Counted from the stretch's first letter, positions 17,447 to 27,205 are shown. The stretch is 33,972 bases of DNA from Ignavibacterium sp. (GCA_025056745.1 JANWVQ010000025.1:1-33972); one strand, 5' to 3'. Notes: generated by a model from the sequence alone, not told the origin. Translations and numbers: made by a program.

Positions 17447-18976
17447 ATGAATAAATTCTCAAGCTTGCTGATTTTAATTGGGATAGTAGTTTTTTTAGTT
17501 TTCAATTCTTTAGTTGATTTGGGCGATAGAAGAATAACAATTACTGCGGGAGTTGCAATTCTAATGGCATTTTGGTGGATGACCGAAACTTTACCTCTTT
17601 ATGTAACTGCATTAATACCTCTAATAATTTTCCCTCTAACTGGAGTTTTATCTGCATCTAAGGTATCAGATGCTTACATAAATTCTACTATTTTTTTGTT
17701 CATAGGTGGGTTTTTAATCGCAATTGCAATTGAGACCTGGAATTTACATAAAAGGATCGCACTTAAGATAATTCTTTTTTTTGGAGCTGAGCCTACTAAG
17801 TTACTTTTCGGTTTTATGATTGCATCTGCATTTTTGTCAATGTGGATTTCAAATACCGCAACAATAATGATGATGCTTCCTGTTGCTTTTGCTGTTTTGA
17901 AACATTTTGAACAATCTTCTGTAAAAAATGAAAATTTGTCTAAAGCACTTTTATTATCAATTGCTTATTCTTGCTCAATAGGTGGAATCGCAACTTTAGT
18001 TGGAACTCAACCAAATTTAGTTTTTGTAAGAATAACAAAAATCAGTTTTCCAAATTCTCCAACTGTGAGTTTTTTTGAGTGGATGTTAATTGCTTTGCCA
18101 ATATCTGTTTTGATTTTAATTCTGACATATTTTTTGGTAAAAACATTGTTCCGAATATCCGATGAGTTTTTAATTTCAAGTTCAATCAATAAGAGAGATT
18201 TTATCAAGGAAGAATATAAAAAATTAGGCAGAATGAGCTATGAGGAAAAGGTTGTTACTGCTGTTTTTTTAACAACAATATTTTTATGGATTACAAAAAC
18301 AAACATAGATATTGGATTTATAAAATTAACAGGTTGGGCAAATATACTTAAAATAGAAAACTATGTTGATGATAGCACTGTGGCAATATTTTCGGCATTT
18401 ATTTTATTTGTAATTCCTGCAACTAAATTTAATTCAATTAAAGATCTCAAAAAAATTTTTACATACAATCAAAGAATTCTTTCAATTAATTCAGTTGAAA
18501 AAATTCCTTGGAATGTTATTTTACTTTTTGGAGGAGGATTTGCTTTAGCCTCTGCGTTTACTGAAACTGGATTATCAATTCTTATTGGAAGCAAATTGAA
18601 ATATCTCTCTGGAGTGGATGAATTAATATTGATATTGGTGGTTTCAATAACCATTAACTTTCTAACAGAATTGACTTCAAACACGGCTGTTACACAAATG
18701 ATTTTACCAATATTAGCCTCAATTTCATTATCATTAAATATTCATCCATTTTTATTGATGATTCCAGCAACTATCGCTGCATCAATGGCTTTTATGTTAC
18801 CTGCTGGAACTCCTCCAAATACGATTGTTTTTTCAAGTAATAAATTAAAAATTATTGATATGGTAAAAACTGGATTTATATTAAATTTGGTCAGCACTAT
18901 TGTAATTTCAATTACTGTTTATTACTTGGGAAACATTATTTTCAAATTAAATGTTTTTCCTCAATGGGCAAGATAA
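17447..18976 (+). CDS. DASS/SLC13-family sodium:carboxylate symporter
   Basis: This inner-membrane transporter belongs to the divalent anion:Na+ symporter family (succinate, malate, citrate or sulfate). Its 509 residues are strongly hydrophobic, with about 11-12 membrane segments. Both family Ser-Asn-Thr signatures, which bind Na+ and carboxylate, are present: MWISNTATIMMM near residue 134 and ELTSNTAVTQMILP near 410. The ending MLPAGTPPNTIVF is typical. The loop at about 245-265 is Lys/Glu-rich and cytoplasmic. The substrate cannot be decided from sequence. It opens a tightly packed ten-gene run; its last codons overlap the next lipoprotein gene by 13 bases. Confidence 0.93.
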   Translation: MNKFSSLLILIGIVVFLVFNSLVDLGDRRITITAGVAILMAFWWMTETLPLYVTALIPLIIFPLTGVLSASKVSDAYINSTIFLFIGGFLIAIAIETWNLHKRIALKIILFFGAEPTKLLFGFMIASAFLSMWISNTATIMMMLPVAFAVLKHFEQSSVKNENLSKALLLSIAYSCSIGGIATLVGTQPNLVFVRITKISFPNSPTVSFFEWMLIALPISVLILILTYFLVKTLFRISDEFLISSSINKRDFIKEEYKKLGRMSYEEKVVTAVFLTTIFLWITKTNIDIGFIKLTGWANILKIENYVDDSTVAIFSAFILFVIPATKFNSIKDLKKIFTYNQRILSINSVEKIPWNVILLFGGGFALASAFTETGLSILIGSKLKYLSGVDELILILVVSITINFLTELTSNTAVTQMILPILASISLSLNIHPFLLMIPATIAASMAFMLPAGTPPNTIVFSSNKLKIIDMVKTGFILNLVSTIVISITVYYLGNIIFKLNVFPQWAR

Positions 18977-19392
18977 AAATTAGATACGTTTATATTTTTT
19001 TAATCTTAATAATATTCTTAATTGTTGGGTGTAGAGAGGATATTATTGAACCTGATAATCCAGCAGGAAATAAAAATTCTCCATTCAGAACTGAAAAAGA
19101 GAATTACTTCGATGTTGCTATTAATGCTGAAGGATTAACTACTGAAATGATTTTCGATACTTATTTTAATTCTGAGAGTAATTTCATTACTGTTTATGTA
19201 AATAATAGGCAAAATGGACTTCTTCAAATAAATATCTTTTCAAAAGAGAATAAACTACTCTTTACAAACAGAATCGAAATAGGAGAAGTAAATATTAGAC
19301 AAAGAATTAGTCGAGGAATACCTGCAAAATTAAAATTGAGTTTTGATAATTTTACTGGTAAGATTAGAATCGTATTAAGCAGGTCATCTTAA
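18964..19392 (+). CDS. Small lipoprotein, family not recognised
   Basis: This 142-residue protein has a strongly hydrophobic signal (YIFLILIIFLIVGC) whose lipobox IVGC marks Cys23 as the lipid attachment site. The mature part begins REDIIEPDNPAG and then forms alternating short beta-type stretches (NFITVYVNNRQNG, LLQINIFSKENKLLF, GKIRIVLSRSS), suggesting a compact beta-sandwich. I recognise no family. The ATG lies inside the end of the SLC13 gene. Position immediately before a T9SS cargo gene, a second lipoprotein and a TonB receptor suggests an outer-membrane role. Confidence 0.8.
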   Translation: MGKIKIRYVYIFLILIIFLIVGCREDIIEPDNPAGNKNSPFRTEKENYFDVAINAEGLTTEMIFDTYFNSESNFITVYVNNRQNGLLQINIFSKENKLLFTNRIEIGEVNIRQRISRGIPAKLKLSFDNFTGKIRIVLSRSS

Positions 19393-19407
19393 TTGAAAGA
19401 GGTTTTT

Positions 19408-20517
19408 ATGAAAAAAATAATTACAATTTTGTTCCTAATGATTTCAACTAACATAGTTTCACAAAATGCTTCAACTTTTTTCCCTTCAAACACTGGTTAT
19501 GTTTGGCGATACAAAATAATTCCGCTAGACACTCTAAACAATCCTATTGATAGTTTAGTAAGTTTTAGAGTTGATTCATTTGCTACCACTGCATTTCTTT
19601 ATAACAAAGATGCAAAAGTTGTTTTATCTAAAACAGGTTTAGATCCATTTTTATATGAAATTCCATTTTTAGATTCAATACTTTACAATATGGAAGGAAC
19701 AAATGGAAATGAATATCTTGGAATGAATCAACTTGAGCCTTTCATTGATTTTTTAACTCAATTTCTTCAGGATTCAACCGGCGGAGTTTACAACTTTTTT
19801 AAATCTTTTGAAGGATGGAAATCATATTATCGATTTGCAAATACTGTAAATGTTCAATATACAGTTTTGCAACGCGATACAACTTTTACTATTGATACTT
19901 TGGTTTTACCATTAAGATTTCAAATACTCGGTCGAAGGCTCAATGATCAAACGATTCAAACAGAAATAGGAGTTTTCAATTGTAAAAAATTTACTTTGGA
20001 TAGAAGATTGAGCTATTTGATAAACTTACCTCCACCATTACCTCCTTTAACTGTAAAAATAGTTGGTTTGCTTGATACAATTTGGGTTGCGCCTCAAAAC
20101 TGGATTGTAAAAACTTTCACTCCTTCAACAACAATAGATCTTAATTTTATTGGATTAGGATCATTTACAATTCCAGGCTTTAAAACTGATATTCACAATC
20201 CACCTCTTTCAGTCAATGATGATATGAAAATACTTCCTGAATTAATCCTATATCAAAACTTTCCAAATCCATTCAATCCAATTACAACTATCAAATGGAG
20301 TTCATCTATTGATGGTTGGACAACCTTAAAAATTTTCGATCCACTTGGTGTTGAATTAATAAAATTAGTAGATGAATTCAAACCTGCAGGGACATATAAT
20401 GTACAATTTAATTCACAAGAGATAAATAAACTAAGTTCAGTCTCAAGTGGAGTATATTTTTATCAACTTAAAGTTGGAAATTATATTCAAACAAATAAAA
20501 TGATAATTCTAAAGTAG
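19408..20517 (+). CDS. Secreted protein with T9SS C-terminal sorting domain (paralogue A)
   Basis: This 369-residue protein carries a Sec signal peptide (IITILFLMISTNIVSQ) and, at residues about 279-369, a type A sorting domain for type IX secretion: YQNFPNPFNPITTIKW, a LKIFDPLGVEL strand, SGVYFYQLK and the final KMIILK. The cargo part (about 20-275) is unnamed. It opens FFPSNTGYVWRYKIIPLD and contains GVFNCKKFTLDRR and DTIWVAPQNWIVKTF. The same landmarks appear in order in the product at 23256, so the two are paralogues. The start is ATG 19408 with GAAAGAGG upstream; the TTG at 19393 is part of the spacer. It is expected to be exported to the surface or the medium. Confidence 0.9.
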   Translation: MKKIITILFLMISTNIVSQNASTFFPSNTGYVWRYKIIPLDTLNNPIDSLVSFRVDSFATTAFLYNKDAKVVLSKTGLDPFLYEIPFLDSILYNMEGTNGNEYLGMNQLEPFIDFLTQFLQDSTGGVYNFFKSFEGWKSYYRFANTVNVQYTVLQRDTTFTIDTLVLPLRFQILGRRLNDQTIQTEIGVFNCKKFTLDRRLSYLINLPPPLPPLTVKIVGLLDTIWVAPQNWIVKTFTPSTTIDLNFIGLGSFTIPGFKTDIHNPPLSVNDDMKILPELILYQNFPNPFNPITTIKWSSSIDGWTTLKIFDPLGVELIKLVDEFKPAGTYNVQFNSQEINKLSSVSSGVYFYQLKVGNYIQTNKMIILK

Positions 20518-21060
20518 ATGAATAATAAAATGCTCAAAAGGATTACTATATCATTATTTGTTTTAGTTTTGATAATTTTATCCTTTAGTTGTGATGATAA
20601 AGGAATTTCTCCATTACCTAAAGTTGATGAAGTCTCCGGGTTTGAAGGAACGGTCTATTTTTTAAGTCCTTGGCCTGATAGTATTCGAAGAACTTATTTA
20701 GTAGTATTTAAAAATCCTCTTCTTCAACCATCTGATTTTGTTGTCTTTAATTTAAAGTATCTTAGTAGAGAAATACCTTTTGGAACACGTGTATTTAAGT
20801 TTAGTTCTCTGGATAGCGCTCTGATTCCTGTTTCACCTGGTCCTTTTGAACCGGGTGAATATCATTATGTTGCAGTTGCTCATCAGACTACTGAAGAATT
20901 ATCTTTAGCAAGAAAAGATTGGTTTGTATCAGGAGTTTATTATGTGAACAACGATACTACCAAGCCCGGCATACTAAAAATTGAAGAAAACAGAATGACA
21001 AGAAATGTAGATATAAGAGTTGACTTCCGAAAATTACCTGCTCAACCACCCGGAGGTTAG
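20518..21060 (+). CDS. Lipoprotein of the T9SS-cargo/TonB-receptor cassette, family not recognised
   Basis: The 180-residue product has a hydrophobic leader and a probable lipidation site at Cys25 (LILSFSC, a relaxed lipobox of the kind common in Bacteroidetes), then CDDKGISPLPK. The mature protein is rich in aromatic and beta-forming residues: GFEGTVYFLSPWPDS, TYLVVFKNPLL, GEYHYVAVAHQTTEE and KDWFVSGVYY. It ends in a proline/glycine tail (QPPGG). This suggests an Ig-like or transthyretin-like beta fold, but I cannot assign a family. It starts at the base after the upstream stop codon, and the TonB receptor ATG follows 2 bases after its own stop. It may be an accessory surface lipoprotein of that receptor. 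Confidence 0.8.
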   Translation: MNNKMLKRITISLFVLVLIILSFSCDDKGISPLPKVDEVSGFEGTVYFLSPWPDSIRRTYLVVFKNPLLQPSDFVVFNLKYLSREIPFGTRVFKFSSLDSALIPVSPGPFEPGEYHYVAVAHQTTEELSLARKDWFVSGVYYVNNDTTKPGILKIEENRMTRNVDIRVDFRKLPAQPPGG

Positions 21061-21062
21061 TA

Positions 21063-23225
21063 ATGTTAAAAATACTTTTTCTATTACTCATAATTCCAAA
21101 CATTTTTATTTATTCACAATCTTACTACATAACGGGACGTGTTACAGATTCCGAATTTTCTCCTATCCCGGGAGTTAATGTATTTTTAACTAATACAACT
21201 TTGGGGTCAGCTACAGATGAGAAAGGTTATTATAAAATAATGAATGTTTCACCGGGAAGTTATCAAATTGAATTTTCTGCAATTGGCTATTCAAGAAAAA
21301 AGTTAAAAGTAAATATTACTAACAAATCCATAGCTTTAGATGTTATTCTTTATCCAGAACCCATTAAAACTGATGAAATTATAGTCACTGCTGGAAAATA
21401 TGAGCAGAAAAAATCTCAACTTCCAGTTAGCACAGATGTTATTTATGGTTCATCACTAGTCGATAGAAATTTTAGAAATCTTGAAAATGCAATGAGGTTC
21501 GTTCCGGGTGTAACGATGACAGAAGATCAAATAAGCATAAGAGGTTCAAGTGGATATAGTAGAGGTGTTGGTGCAAGAGCTTTGGTTACTATTGATGGTT
21601 TACCTTTTCACACAGGCGATACTGGTGAAATTGTTTGGGAAATGATTCCAACAACTGAAATTCAACGAATTGAAATAATTAAAGGTGCGGCAAGTTCTTT
21701 ATATGGCTCATCTGCTATTGGCGGTGTAATAAATGCAATTACAAGGGACATTTCAAAATTTCCCAGAACATTAATCAACGCCTACTATGGATTTTATGAT
21801 AAGCCAACTTATAAAGAATGGGATTGGTCAGGGCAATATAGACCTCTTAATGGTCTGACAATTTCTCATTCAAATTCTTTAGGTGACTTTGGATTTAATA
21901 TATCTTTATCACGCTTGGAAGATTTAGGCTACAGAAAAGAGGATTTTTCTAAAAAATATATTGGATTCTTAAAAATGAATTACAAGTTCAACAATTTTTC
22001 TGATATTACTTTTTTTGCAAATACACTGAATAAACGATCAGGAAATTTTCTTTATTGGAAAGATTCAAGAAACGCATTAATAAATTCAGATTTTGTTAAT
22101 ATCACAAGAGTTCAAACTAATAGATATCTATTCGGACTTATCTACAAAAATTTAATTGACGAAAACTCTATTCTATATTTCAAAGGAAGTTATTATAGAA
22201 ATAATTTTTCTGACAATGGTACTCCATCAAATGTTTCTACTTCTAATCTTTTTAGAGCAGAAACACAACTAACCACAAGTTTAACTAAAAGTATTGTCCT
22301 TACTTCTGGAGCAGAGTTTTCGCCGGCTTTTGTCAAATCAAGTTTGTTTGGAAATCCAAAAGCTTTTTACATCGGAATTTACTCAGTTGCTGATTTAAGT
22401 TTTGATTTTCCGCTAATACTTTCACTTGGATTAAGATATGATATCGGGAAATTAGATTCTCTATCATCTTCCGGTTCACTTTCACCTAAAGTTGGATTAA
22501 ACTATAAGTTGAATGAATATTTAATAATACGCTCCTCATTTGGTACAGGATTTAGAAATCCGTCTTTGGCTGAAGCGTTTACCTCTACGTCAACAAGTGG
22601 TTTGACAATTAAACCTAATCCCAAAATCAAACCTGAAAAAAACATCACATTTGAGATAGGTACTAATTTTACAATACCTTCGTTGTTTGAGTTTGATATT
22701 GCTCTATTTCAAAATGAATATTTCAAGATGATTGAACCAGCTGTGGATACTCTTGATGGTTTGATTTTCTTTAATAATATTTTAAGAGCAAGAATTCAAG
22801 GGATCGAACTAACTTCGAAGTTTGACATAATAAAAGGAATTCTTAAAGCTGGAGTTTCCTATATTTATTTGAGTTCAAAAGATATTGAAAGGAATAAAGC
22901 TCTGAAATATAGACCAAGACATAGCTCAATGGTCTCTGTTGAATTCACAAACTGGCATTTTAATCTTGGAGTTTTCTTTAGATACTCAAGTAAAGTAGAA
23001 GAGATTGATGAAGAACTAATTGATTTAGGTATTGTTAGAGATGGAAGACTTAGAGTGCCAATCTATCAGACTGACGTCAGTTTAGGTTATGATTTATTTG
23101 CATTACATATTCCAGCTAAAATTTATTTAAATGCTTACAACATTTTTAATTATAATTATGTTGAGCTTGTTGGAAATCTAAGACCAATCAGAAATTTTTC
23201 ATTTGGGTTTAATTTGATTTTATAA
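21063..23225 (+). CDS. TonB-dependent outer-membrane receptor with carboxypeptidase-regulatory-like N-terminus
   Basis: This 720-residue outer-membrane transporter would import a scarce ligand such as a siderophore, haem or cobalamin using TonB energy. The order is: signal peptide (about 1-19); CarboxypepD_reg-like domain (about 23-100: TGRVTDSEFSPIPGVNVFL, GSATDEKGYYKI); TonB-box-like DEIIVTAGK; plug domain (about 115-230: RNLENAMRFVPGV, ISIRGSSGYSRGVGARA, IEIIKGAASSLYGSSAIGGV); and a beta-barrel to the end. The late receptor motif FGTGFRNPSLAEAF followed by IKPEKNITFEIG is also present. The barrel is small and closer to BtuB/FepA-type than to SusC-type receptors, which are usually near 1000 residues. 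No tonB, exbBD or SusD gene is nearby. Confidence 0.93.
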   Translation: MLKILFLLLIIPNIFIYSQSYYITGRVTDSEFSPIPGVNVFLTNTTLGSATDEKGYYKIMNVSPGSYQIEFSAIGYSRKKLKVNITNKSIALDVILYPEPIKTDEIIVTAGKYEQKKSQLPVSTDVIYGSSLVDRNFRNLENAMRFVPGVTMTEDQISIRGSSGYSRGVGARALVTIDGLPFHTGDTGEIVWEMIPTTEIQRIEIIKGAASSLYGSSAIGGVINAITRDISKFPRTLINAYYGFYDKPTYKEWDWSGQYRPLNGLTISHSNSLGDFGFNISLSRLEDLGYRKEDFSKKYIGFLKMNYKFNNFSDITFFANTLNKRSGNFLYWKDSRNALINSDFVNITRVQTNRYLFGLIYKNLIDENSILYFKGSYYRNNFSDNGTPSNVSTSNLFRAETQLTTSLTKSIVLTSGAEFSPAFVKSSLFGNPKAFYIGIYSVADLSFDFPLILSLGLRYDIGKLDSLSSSGSLSPKVGLNYKLNEYLIIRSSFGTGFRNPSLAEAFTSTSTSGLTIKPNPKIKPEKNITFEIGTNFTIPSLFEFDIALFQNEYFKMIEPAVDTLDGLIFFNNILRARIQGIELTSKFDIIKGILKAGVSYIYLSSKDIERNKALKYRPRHSSMVSVEFTNWHFNLGVFFRYSSKVEEIDEELIDLGIVRDGRLRVPIYQTDVSLGYDLFALHIPAKIYLNAYNIFNYNYVELVGNLRPIRNFSFGFNLIL

Positions 23226-23255
23226 AATCATCTTTTAATAAATGGAGGAGCTAGT

Positions 23256-24332
23256 ATGAGAAAAATATTTACAACAATAATTTTAATTTCTTTGAATTTA
23301 TGCTTTGCTCAACAGGCTAATACTTATTTTCCTTCGAACTTAGGCTTTGTTTGGAATTATAAAGTTACTCCTCTTGATAGCCTGAATAATCCAATTACAC
23401 AATTAGAATTTTACAGGAAAGACTCTCTTGCTTTGAATTCAAATTATCAAGGCAGATTAGCAAGCTTTGTATTATCAAAAGAAGGTCCTTCACAAACAAT
23501 AAATTCACAACCTTATGTTGATACAAATTTTTATAGTTTTGAAGGCACAAATGCTTTTGAATACTTCAGTTCAAGTGGAATCCAGCAATTTTTACTTCAA
23601 TTAGATTCTCTTAGAATTGATACCAACTTTAATTTTGTTAGATTCTTCAAGTCATTAGAAAATTGGTATTCAGTTTACAGATTTGCAGCAAATCAAGGCT
23701 CAGCTTACACTTTACTTCAAAGAGATACTACAATATCAACTTTTAGAATTAGATTCAAATATTCAGCGACTAGAAATGCTGATCAGACAATTAACACTGG
23801 AATAGGTTCATTTACTTGTAAAAAATTTACAACACAATGGGAGTTCTCATACATACTTGGTATAATAAATGTTCCTTTATTTTCGATTGAAGACACAGTT
23901 TGGATTGCGCCAAATAACTGGATGGTGCGTGCATTTCAACCCTCAAAATCAGTTGATTTATCTCTACTTGGTATTCCTCCATTCAAGATTCAAGGAAGAA
24001 GAATTGATATAGTATCTCAAATTGTCAATGTTAATTACGAAAATGATTTAATTGAAAACTTTGTATTGTTTCAGAATTATCCAAATCCTTTTAATCCATC
24101 AACTAAAATAAGCTGGTATTCACCACAGAGTGGATGGCATTCATTAAAAGTATATGATATTCTCGGAAGGGAAGTTTTAACATTGATTAATGAATATAAA
24201 GAAAAAGGTTTTTATGAAATTGATTTGGATTTGTCAAAATATGTAAATAATTATTTGAACTCAGGAGTTTATTTTTACACTCTTAAAATTGATGATTATT
24301 CACAAACTAAGAAAATGATTTTATTAAAATGA
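23256..24332 (+). CDS. Secreted protein with T9SS C-terminal sorting domain (paralogue B)
   Basis: This 358-residue relative of the product at 19408 has a signal peptide (FTTIILISLNLCFAQ) and the shared cargo landmarks: YFPSNLGFVWNYKVTPLD, RFFKSLENW, LLQRDTT, GSFTCKKFTTQW and DTVWIAPNNWMVRAF. A type A sorting domain occupies residues about 268-358 (FQNYPNPFNPSTKISW, LKVYDILGREVL, SGVYFYTLK, KMILLK). A strong GGAGGAG Shine-Dalgarno precedes the ATG, and the 30-base gap after the receptor is the largest in this part of the operon. The stop overlaps the pepF ATG (ATGA). The cargo domain is unnamed; there are no visible protease, glycosidase or adhesin motifs. Confidence 0.9.
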   Translation: MRKIFTTIILISLNLCFAQQANTYFPSNLGFVWNYKVTPLDSLNNPITQLEFYRKDSLALNSNYQGRLASFVLSKEGPSQTINSQPYVDTNFYSFEGTNAFEYFSSSGIQQFLLQLDSLRIDTNFNFVRFFKSLENWYSVYRFAANQGSAYTLLQRDTTISTFRIRFKYSATRNADQTINTGIGSFTCKKFTTQWEFSYILGIINVPLFSIEDTVWIAPNNWMVRAFQPSKSVDLSLLGIPPFKIQGRRIDIVSQIVNVNYENDLIENFVLFQNYPNPFNPSTKISWYSPQSGWHSLKVYDILGREVLTLINEYKEKGFYEIDLDLSKYVNNYLNSGVYFYTLKIDDYSQTKKMILLK

Positions 24333-26173
24333 AACTTGATAATTTATTTTTCTCAAATTCAATCAATACTACAGAAGAATTATTAGAGCGAAATCAAGTT
24401 GATGAAAAACTAAAATGGAATCTTAAGGATATTTATCAGACTGATGAAAATTGGGAAGAAGATTTTAATTGGGTTGAAAAAAATTATGTCAAATACAAAG
24501 ACTTTAAAGGTAAATTAAAAACGTCCTCACAAAGTCTAATTGAATGCTTGAAGTTTGATGAATCAATTTGCGTTAAACTTGATCGATTAGCCTTATATGC
24601 AATGCTATCCAAAGATTCAGATTTGAGAGTTCAGATTTATCAATCAATGGATAATAGAATCAAATCTCTTTACTCCAAAGTCCTTTCTGAATCTTCTTTT
24701 ATTAAACCTGAAATATTAGAAATTGATAGAGAAGTTCTGAATAAATGGTTGATGGAAAATGAAGAATTAAAATTATACGAACATTACCTTGATGATATAT
24801 TTCGTTGGAAAAATCATTCACACGATCCTACAACTGAATCTATCTTAGCATTATCAACTGAGTTGATGCAAATTCCGTATAATACTTTTTCAATTTTATC
24901 AAACGTTGACTTAAAATTCCCAACTATCAAAGATGAGAATGGAAAAGATTATCAATTATCACACGGTAGATTTTATAGTGCGATGTATTCTAAGAATAGA
25001 CAATTTAGAGAAAACGCTTATCTTGGATTTATGTCAGCTTACAAAGAATTTTCTAAAACTCTAAACACAATTTTCAACGGGAATTTAAAGTCATACATTT
25101 TCAATTCTAAAGTGCGTAACTTCAATTCAGCTTTAGAGGCTGCCTTGCATAAAGACAATATTCCAGTTGATATTTACAAAAATCTAATAAACTCTGTTGG
25201 AAATAATCTTGCACAAATTCATAGATGGGCTCATTTGAAGAGAGAATTTCTTAGACTTGAAAAACTAAAACCTTATGATACTTATGTCTCTTTATTCAAT
25301 GGAGAAGTTGAGAGGTCATATTCTTATGAAGATTCACAAGAAATATTAAAAAATTCTCTTAAGATTTTTGGTGATGAATATATTTCAATTCTTGAAAAAG
25401 CAATTAATGAAAGATGGATTGATGTAATAGAAACCAAAGGTAAAAGAAGTGGAGCTTATTCATCTGGAACTACTTTTGGCGTTCATCCCTATGTTTTACT
25501 AAACTGGAACTTTCAGCTCAATGATGTTTTTACATTTGCTCACGAAATTGGGCATAATCTCCATTCATATTTCACTGGTGTAAGTCAACCTTATGTTTAT
25601 GCAAACTATTCAATATTCTTAGCAGAAGTAGCATCTACTGTTAATGAGGGCTTATTGCTTGAATATTTAATAAATAATGCTGATAGCAAATCTGAAAAAA
25701 TAATTCTAATAGAAAAGTATCTAAATAATATAACTGCAACATTTTATCGCCAGATAATGTTTGCTGAGTTTGAAATGAAGGTTTATGAATTAACTGAGAA
25801 CGGTGCTTATTTAACTGTTGATGATTTATGTAAGCTTTATGGTTCGCTTTATCAAAAATACTGGGGCGAGGCAATAGATGTTATTGAAGAAGAAACTTTC
25901 ACTTGGGCAAGAATACCACATTTCTATTATAATTTTTATGTATTTCAATATGCAACAGGATTTGCTGCATCTGAACAATTATTAAAGAATATAAAAGAAA
26001 ATGGCTCGTCAGCTATAGAAAAATATCTTGACTTTCTTAAAGCAGGCTCTCATAAATATCCTTTAGATGTTTTACTTGAAGCTGGAGTTGATATGAATTC
26101 AACTTTACCAATTGATGCTGTCTCACATAAAATGGAAAATTTATTAAATCAGTTAGAATCTCTAATTAAATAA
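24329..26173 (+). CDS. pepF: Oligoendopeptidase F (M3B metallopeptidase)
   Basis: This cytoplasmic zinc peptidase cuts peptides of roughly 7-17 residues. Its 614 residues match the family. The zinc motif HEIGH (H405-H409) sits in FTFAHEIGHNLHSYFTG, and the third ligand is expected in FLAEVASTVNE about 25-30 residues later. The N-terminus carries the usual LKWNLKDIYQTDENWEEDF. There is no signal peptide. The first 20 residues extend beyond the typical start, but the ATG overlaps the upstream stop in a classic coupling arrangement. It links the secreted-protein cassette with peptide breakdown, as do the OPT transporter and PepD further down. Confidence 0.95.
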   Translation: MKLDNLFFSNSINTTEELLERNQVDEKLKWNLKDIYQTDENWEEDFNWVEKNYVKYKDFKGKLKTSSQSLIECLKFDESICVKLDRLALYAMLSKDSDLRVQIYQSMDNRIKSLYSKVLSESSFIKPEILEIDREVLNKWLMENEELKLYEHYLDDIFRWKNHSHDPTTESILALSTELMQIPYNTFSILSNVDLKFPTIKDENGKDYQLSHGRFYSAMYSKNRQFRENAYLGFMSAYKEFSKTLNTIFNGNLKSYIFNSKVRNFNSALEAALHKDNIPVDIYKNLINSVGNNLAQIHRWAHLKREFLRLEKLKPYDTYVSLFNGEVERSYSYEDSQEILKNSLKIFGDEYISILEKAINERWIDVIETKGKRSGAYSSGTTFGVHPYVLLNWNFQLNDVFTFAHEIGHNLHSYFTGVSQPYVYANYSIFLAEVASTVNEGLLLEYLINNADSKSEKIILIEKYLNNITATFYRQIMFAEFEMKVYELTENGAYLTVDDLCKLYGSLYQKYWGEAIDVIEEETFTWARIPHFYYNFYVFQYATGFAASEQLLKNIKENGSSAIEKYLDFLKAGSHKYPLDVLLEAGVDMNSTLPIDAVSHKMENLLNQLESLIK

Positions 26174-26183
26174 AAGGGAAAAA

Positions 26184-27197
26184 ATGAAAGTTTATACAAA
26201 AAAAGATCTCAATGAATTTCATCAATCTTTGACTTATGATGATATAAGCCTAATTCCAACGGAAGTTTCTGAAATTAAATCAAGAACTGAAGCCAAGACC
26301 GATACAAATTTTCTTGGAATCAAACTTAAACTTCCTATTCTATCAAGTCCTATGGATACAGTAACTGGAATTGAAATGGCTGAAGCATTGAGCAAACTTG
26401 GTTGTCTTGGTATCTTAAATAGATTTGATTCTTCACTAAATGAAGTTTTGAATTCAAAAAATAAATTGAATATCAAAGCAGTATCTATTAGTCTTAGTAC
26501 CGGCTTGGATGTTATAGAAAAATTAGTTGAAAAAAAGATGATTATTTGTATTGACACTGCCAATGCAAACAATAAAGAAGTTTTGAAAAAGTGTGAGTCA
26601 ATAAAAAATAAATTCGAAACTAAAGTAATTATTGGAAATATTGCACACGGCGGAACTTTACAAGATTTGGAAAACGCTGGAGCAGATGCTGTTCGTGTTG
26701 GGATTGGAAGTGGTAGCGTTTGTACAACATCAATCCAAACAGGAATAGGAATTGGACAAGTATCTTCCATTCTTAATGTTTATTTCAATCGTGAAGAGAA
26801 AAAATTGAAAATTAAAATTATCGCAGATGGTGGAATAAAAAGTCCGGGTGATGTGGCCAAAGCAATTGCTTTAGGTGCAGATGTAGTTATGCTTGGAAGA
26901 ATGTTATCAGGTACCAAAGAAACTCCAGGAGAGGTCATCAAATACAAAGGACAATTATGGAAAAAGTATCGCGGTTCTGCTTCATTTGGTGTGAAAATGA
27001 GAAATGAGTTTATTGAAGGAGAGGAAACTATGGTACCTTATAAAGGAACTGTTGAAAATGTAATAAATGCAATTTCAGATGGACTAAGAAGCTCAATGAG
27101 TTATATGAATTGTTTTACTCTGAACGAATTAAGAAAAGTTGAAACTTTCGCTGTTTTAAGTAATAGTTCTTATTTAGAAAGACTTCCAAAAACATAA
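26184..27197 (+). CDS. IMP dehydrogenase / GMP reductase family enzyme, CBS-less
   Basis: This TIM-barrel enzyme interconverts IMP with XMP or GMP. Landmarks: [20 protein letters not shown] at the start, [33 protein letters not shown], the catalytic cysteine Cys180 in [31 protein letters not shown] and the flap region [10 protein letters not shown] followed by [10 protein letters not shown]. At 337 residues it lacks the two CBS domains of ordinary IMPDH, so GMP reductase (GuaC) or a short IMPDH-like form are the main choices. The residue after CTT is Ser183 where both families normally have Arg, which is odd. A GGGA ribosome-binding site precedes the ATG; pepF ends 10 bases upstream. Confidence 0.9.
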   Translation: MKVYTKKDLNEFHQSLTYDDISLIPTEVSEIKSRTEAKTDTNFLGIKLKLPILSSPMDTVTGIEMAEALSKLGCLGILNRFDSSLNEVLNSKNKLNIKAVSISLSTGLDVIEKLVEKKMIICIDTANANNKEVLKKCESIKNKFETKVIIGNIAHGGTLQDLENAGADAVRVGIGSGSVCTTSIQTGIGIGQVSSILNVYFNREEKKLKIKIIADGGIKSPGDVAKAIALGADVVMLGRMLSGTKETPGEVIKYKGQLWKKYRGSASFGVKMRNEFIEGEETMVPYKGTVENVINAISDGLRSSMSYMNCFTLNELRKVETFAVLSNSSYLERLPKT

Positions 27198-27205
27198 ATA
27201 ACTTT

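Noticed and set aside
19393-19407. TTG 19393 as start of T9SS cargo paralogue A
   Set aside because: It lies in the ribosome-binding region GAAAGAGG; the ATG at 19408 gives a clean signal peptide like that of paralogue B.
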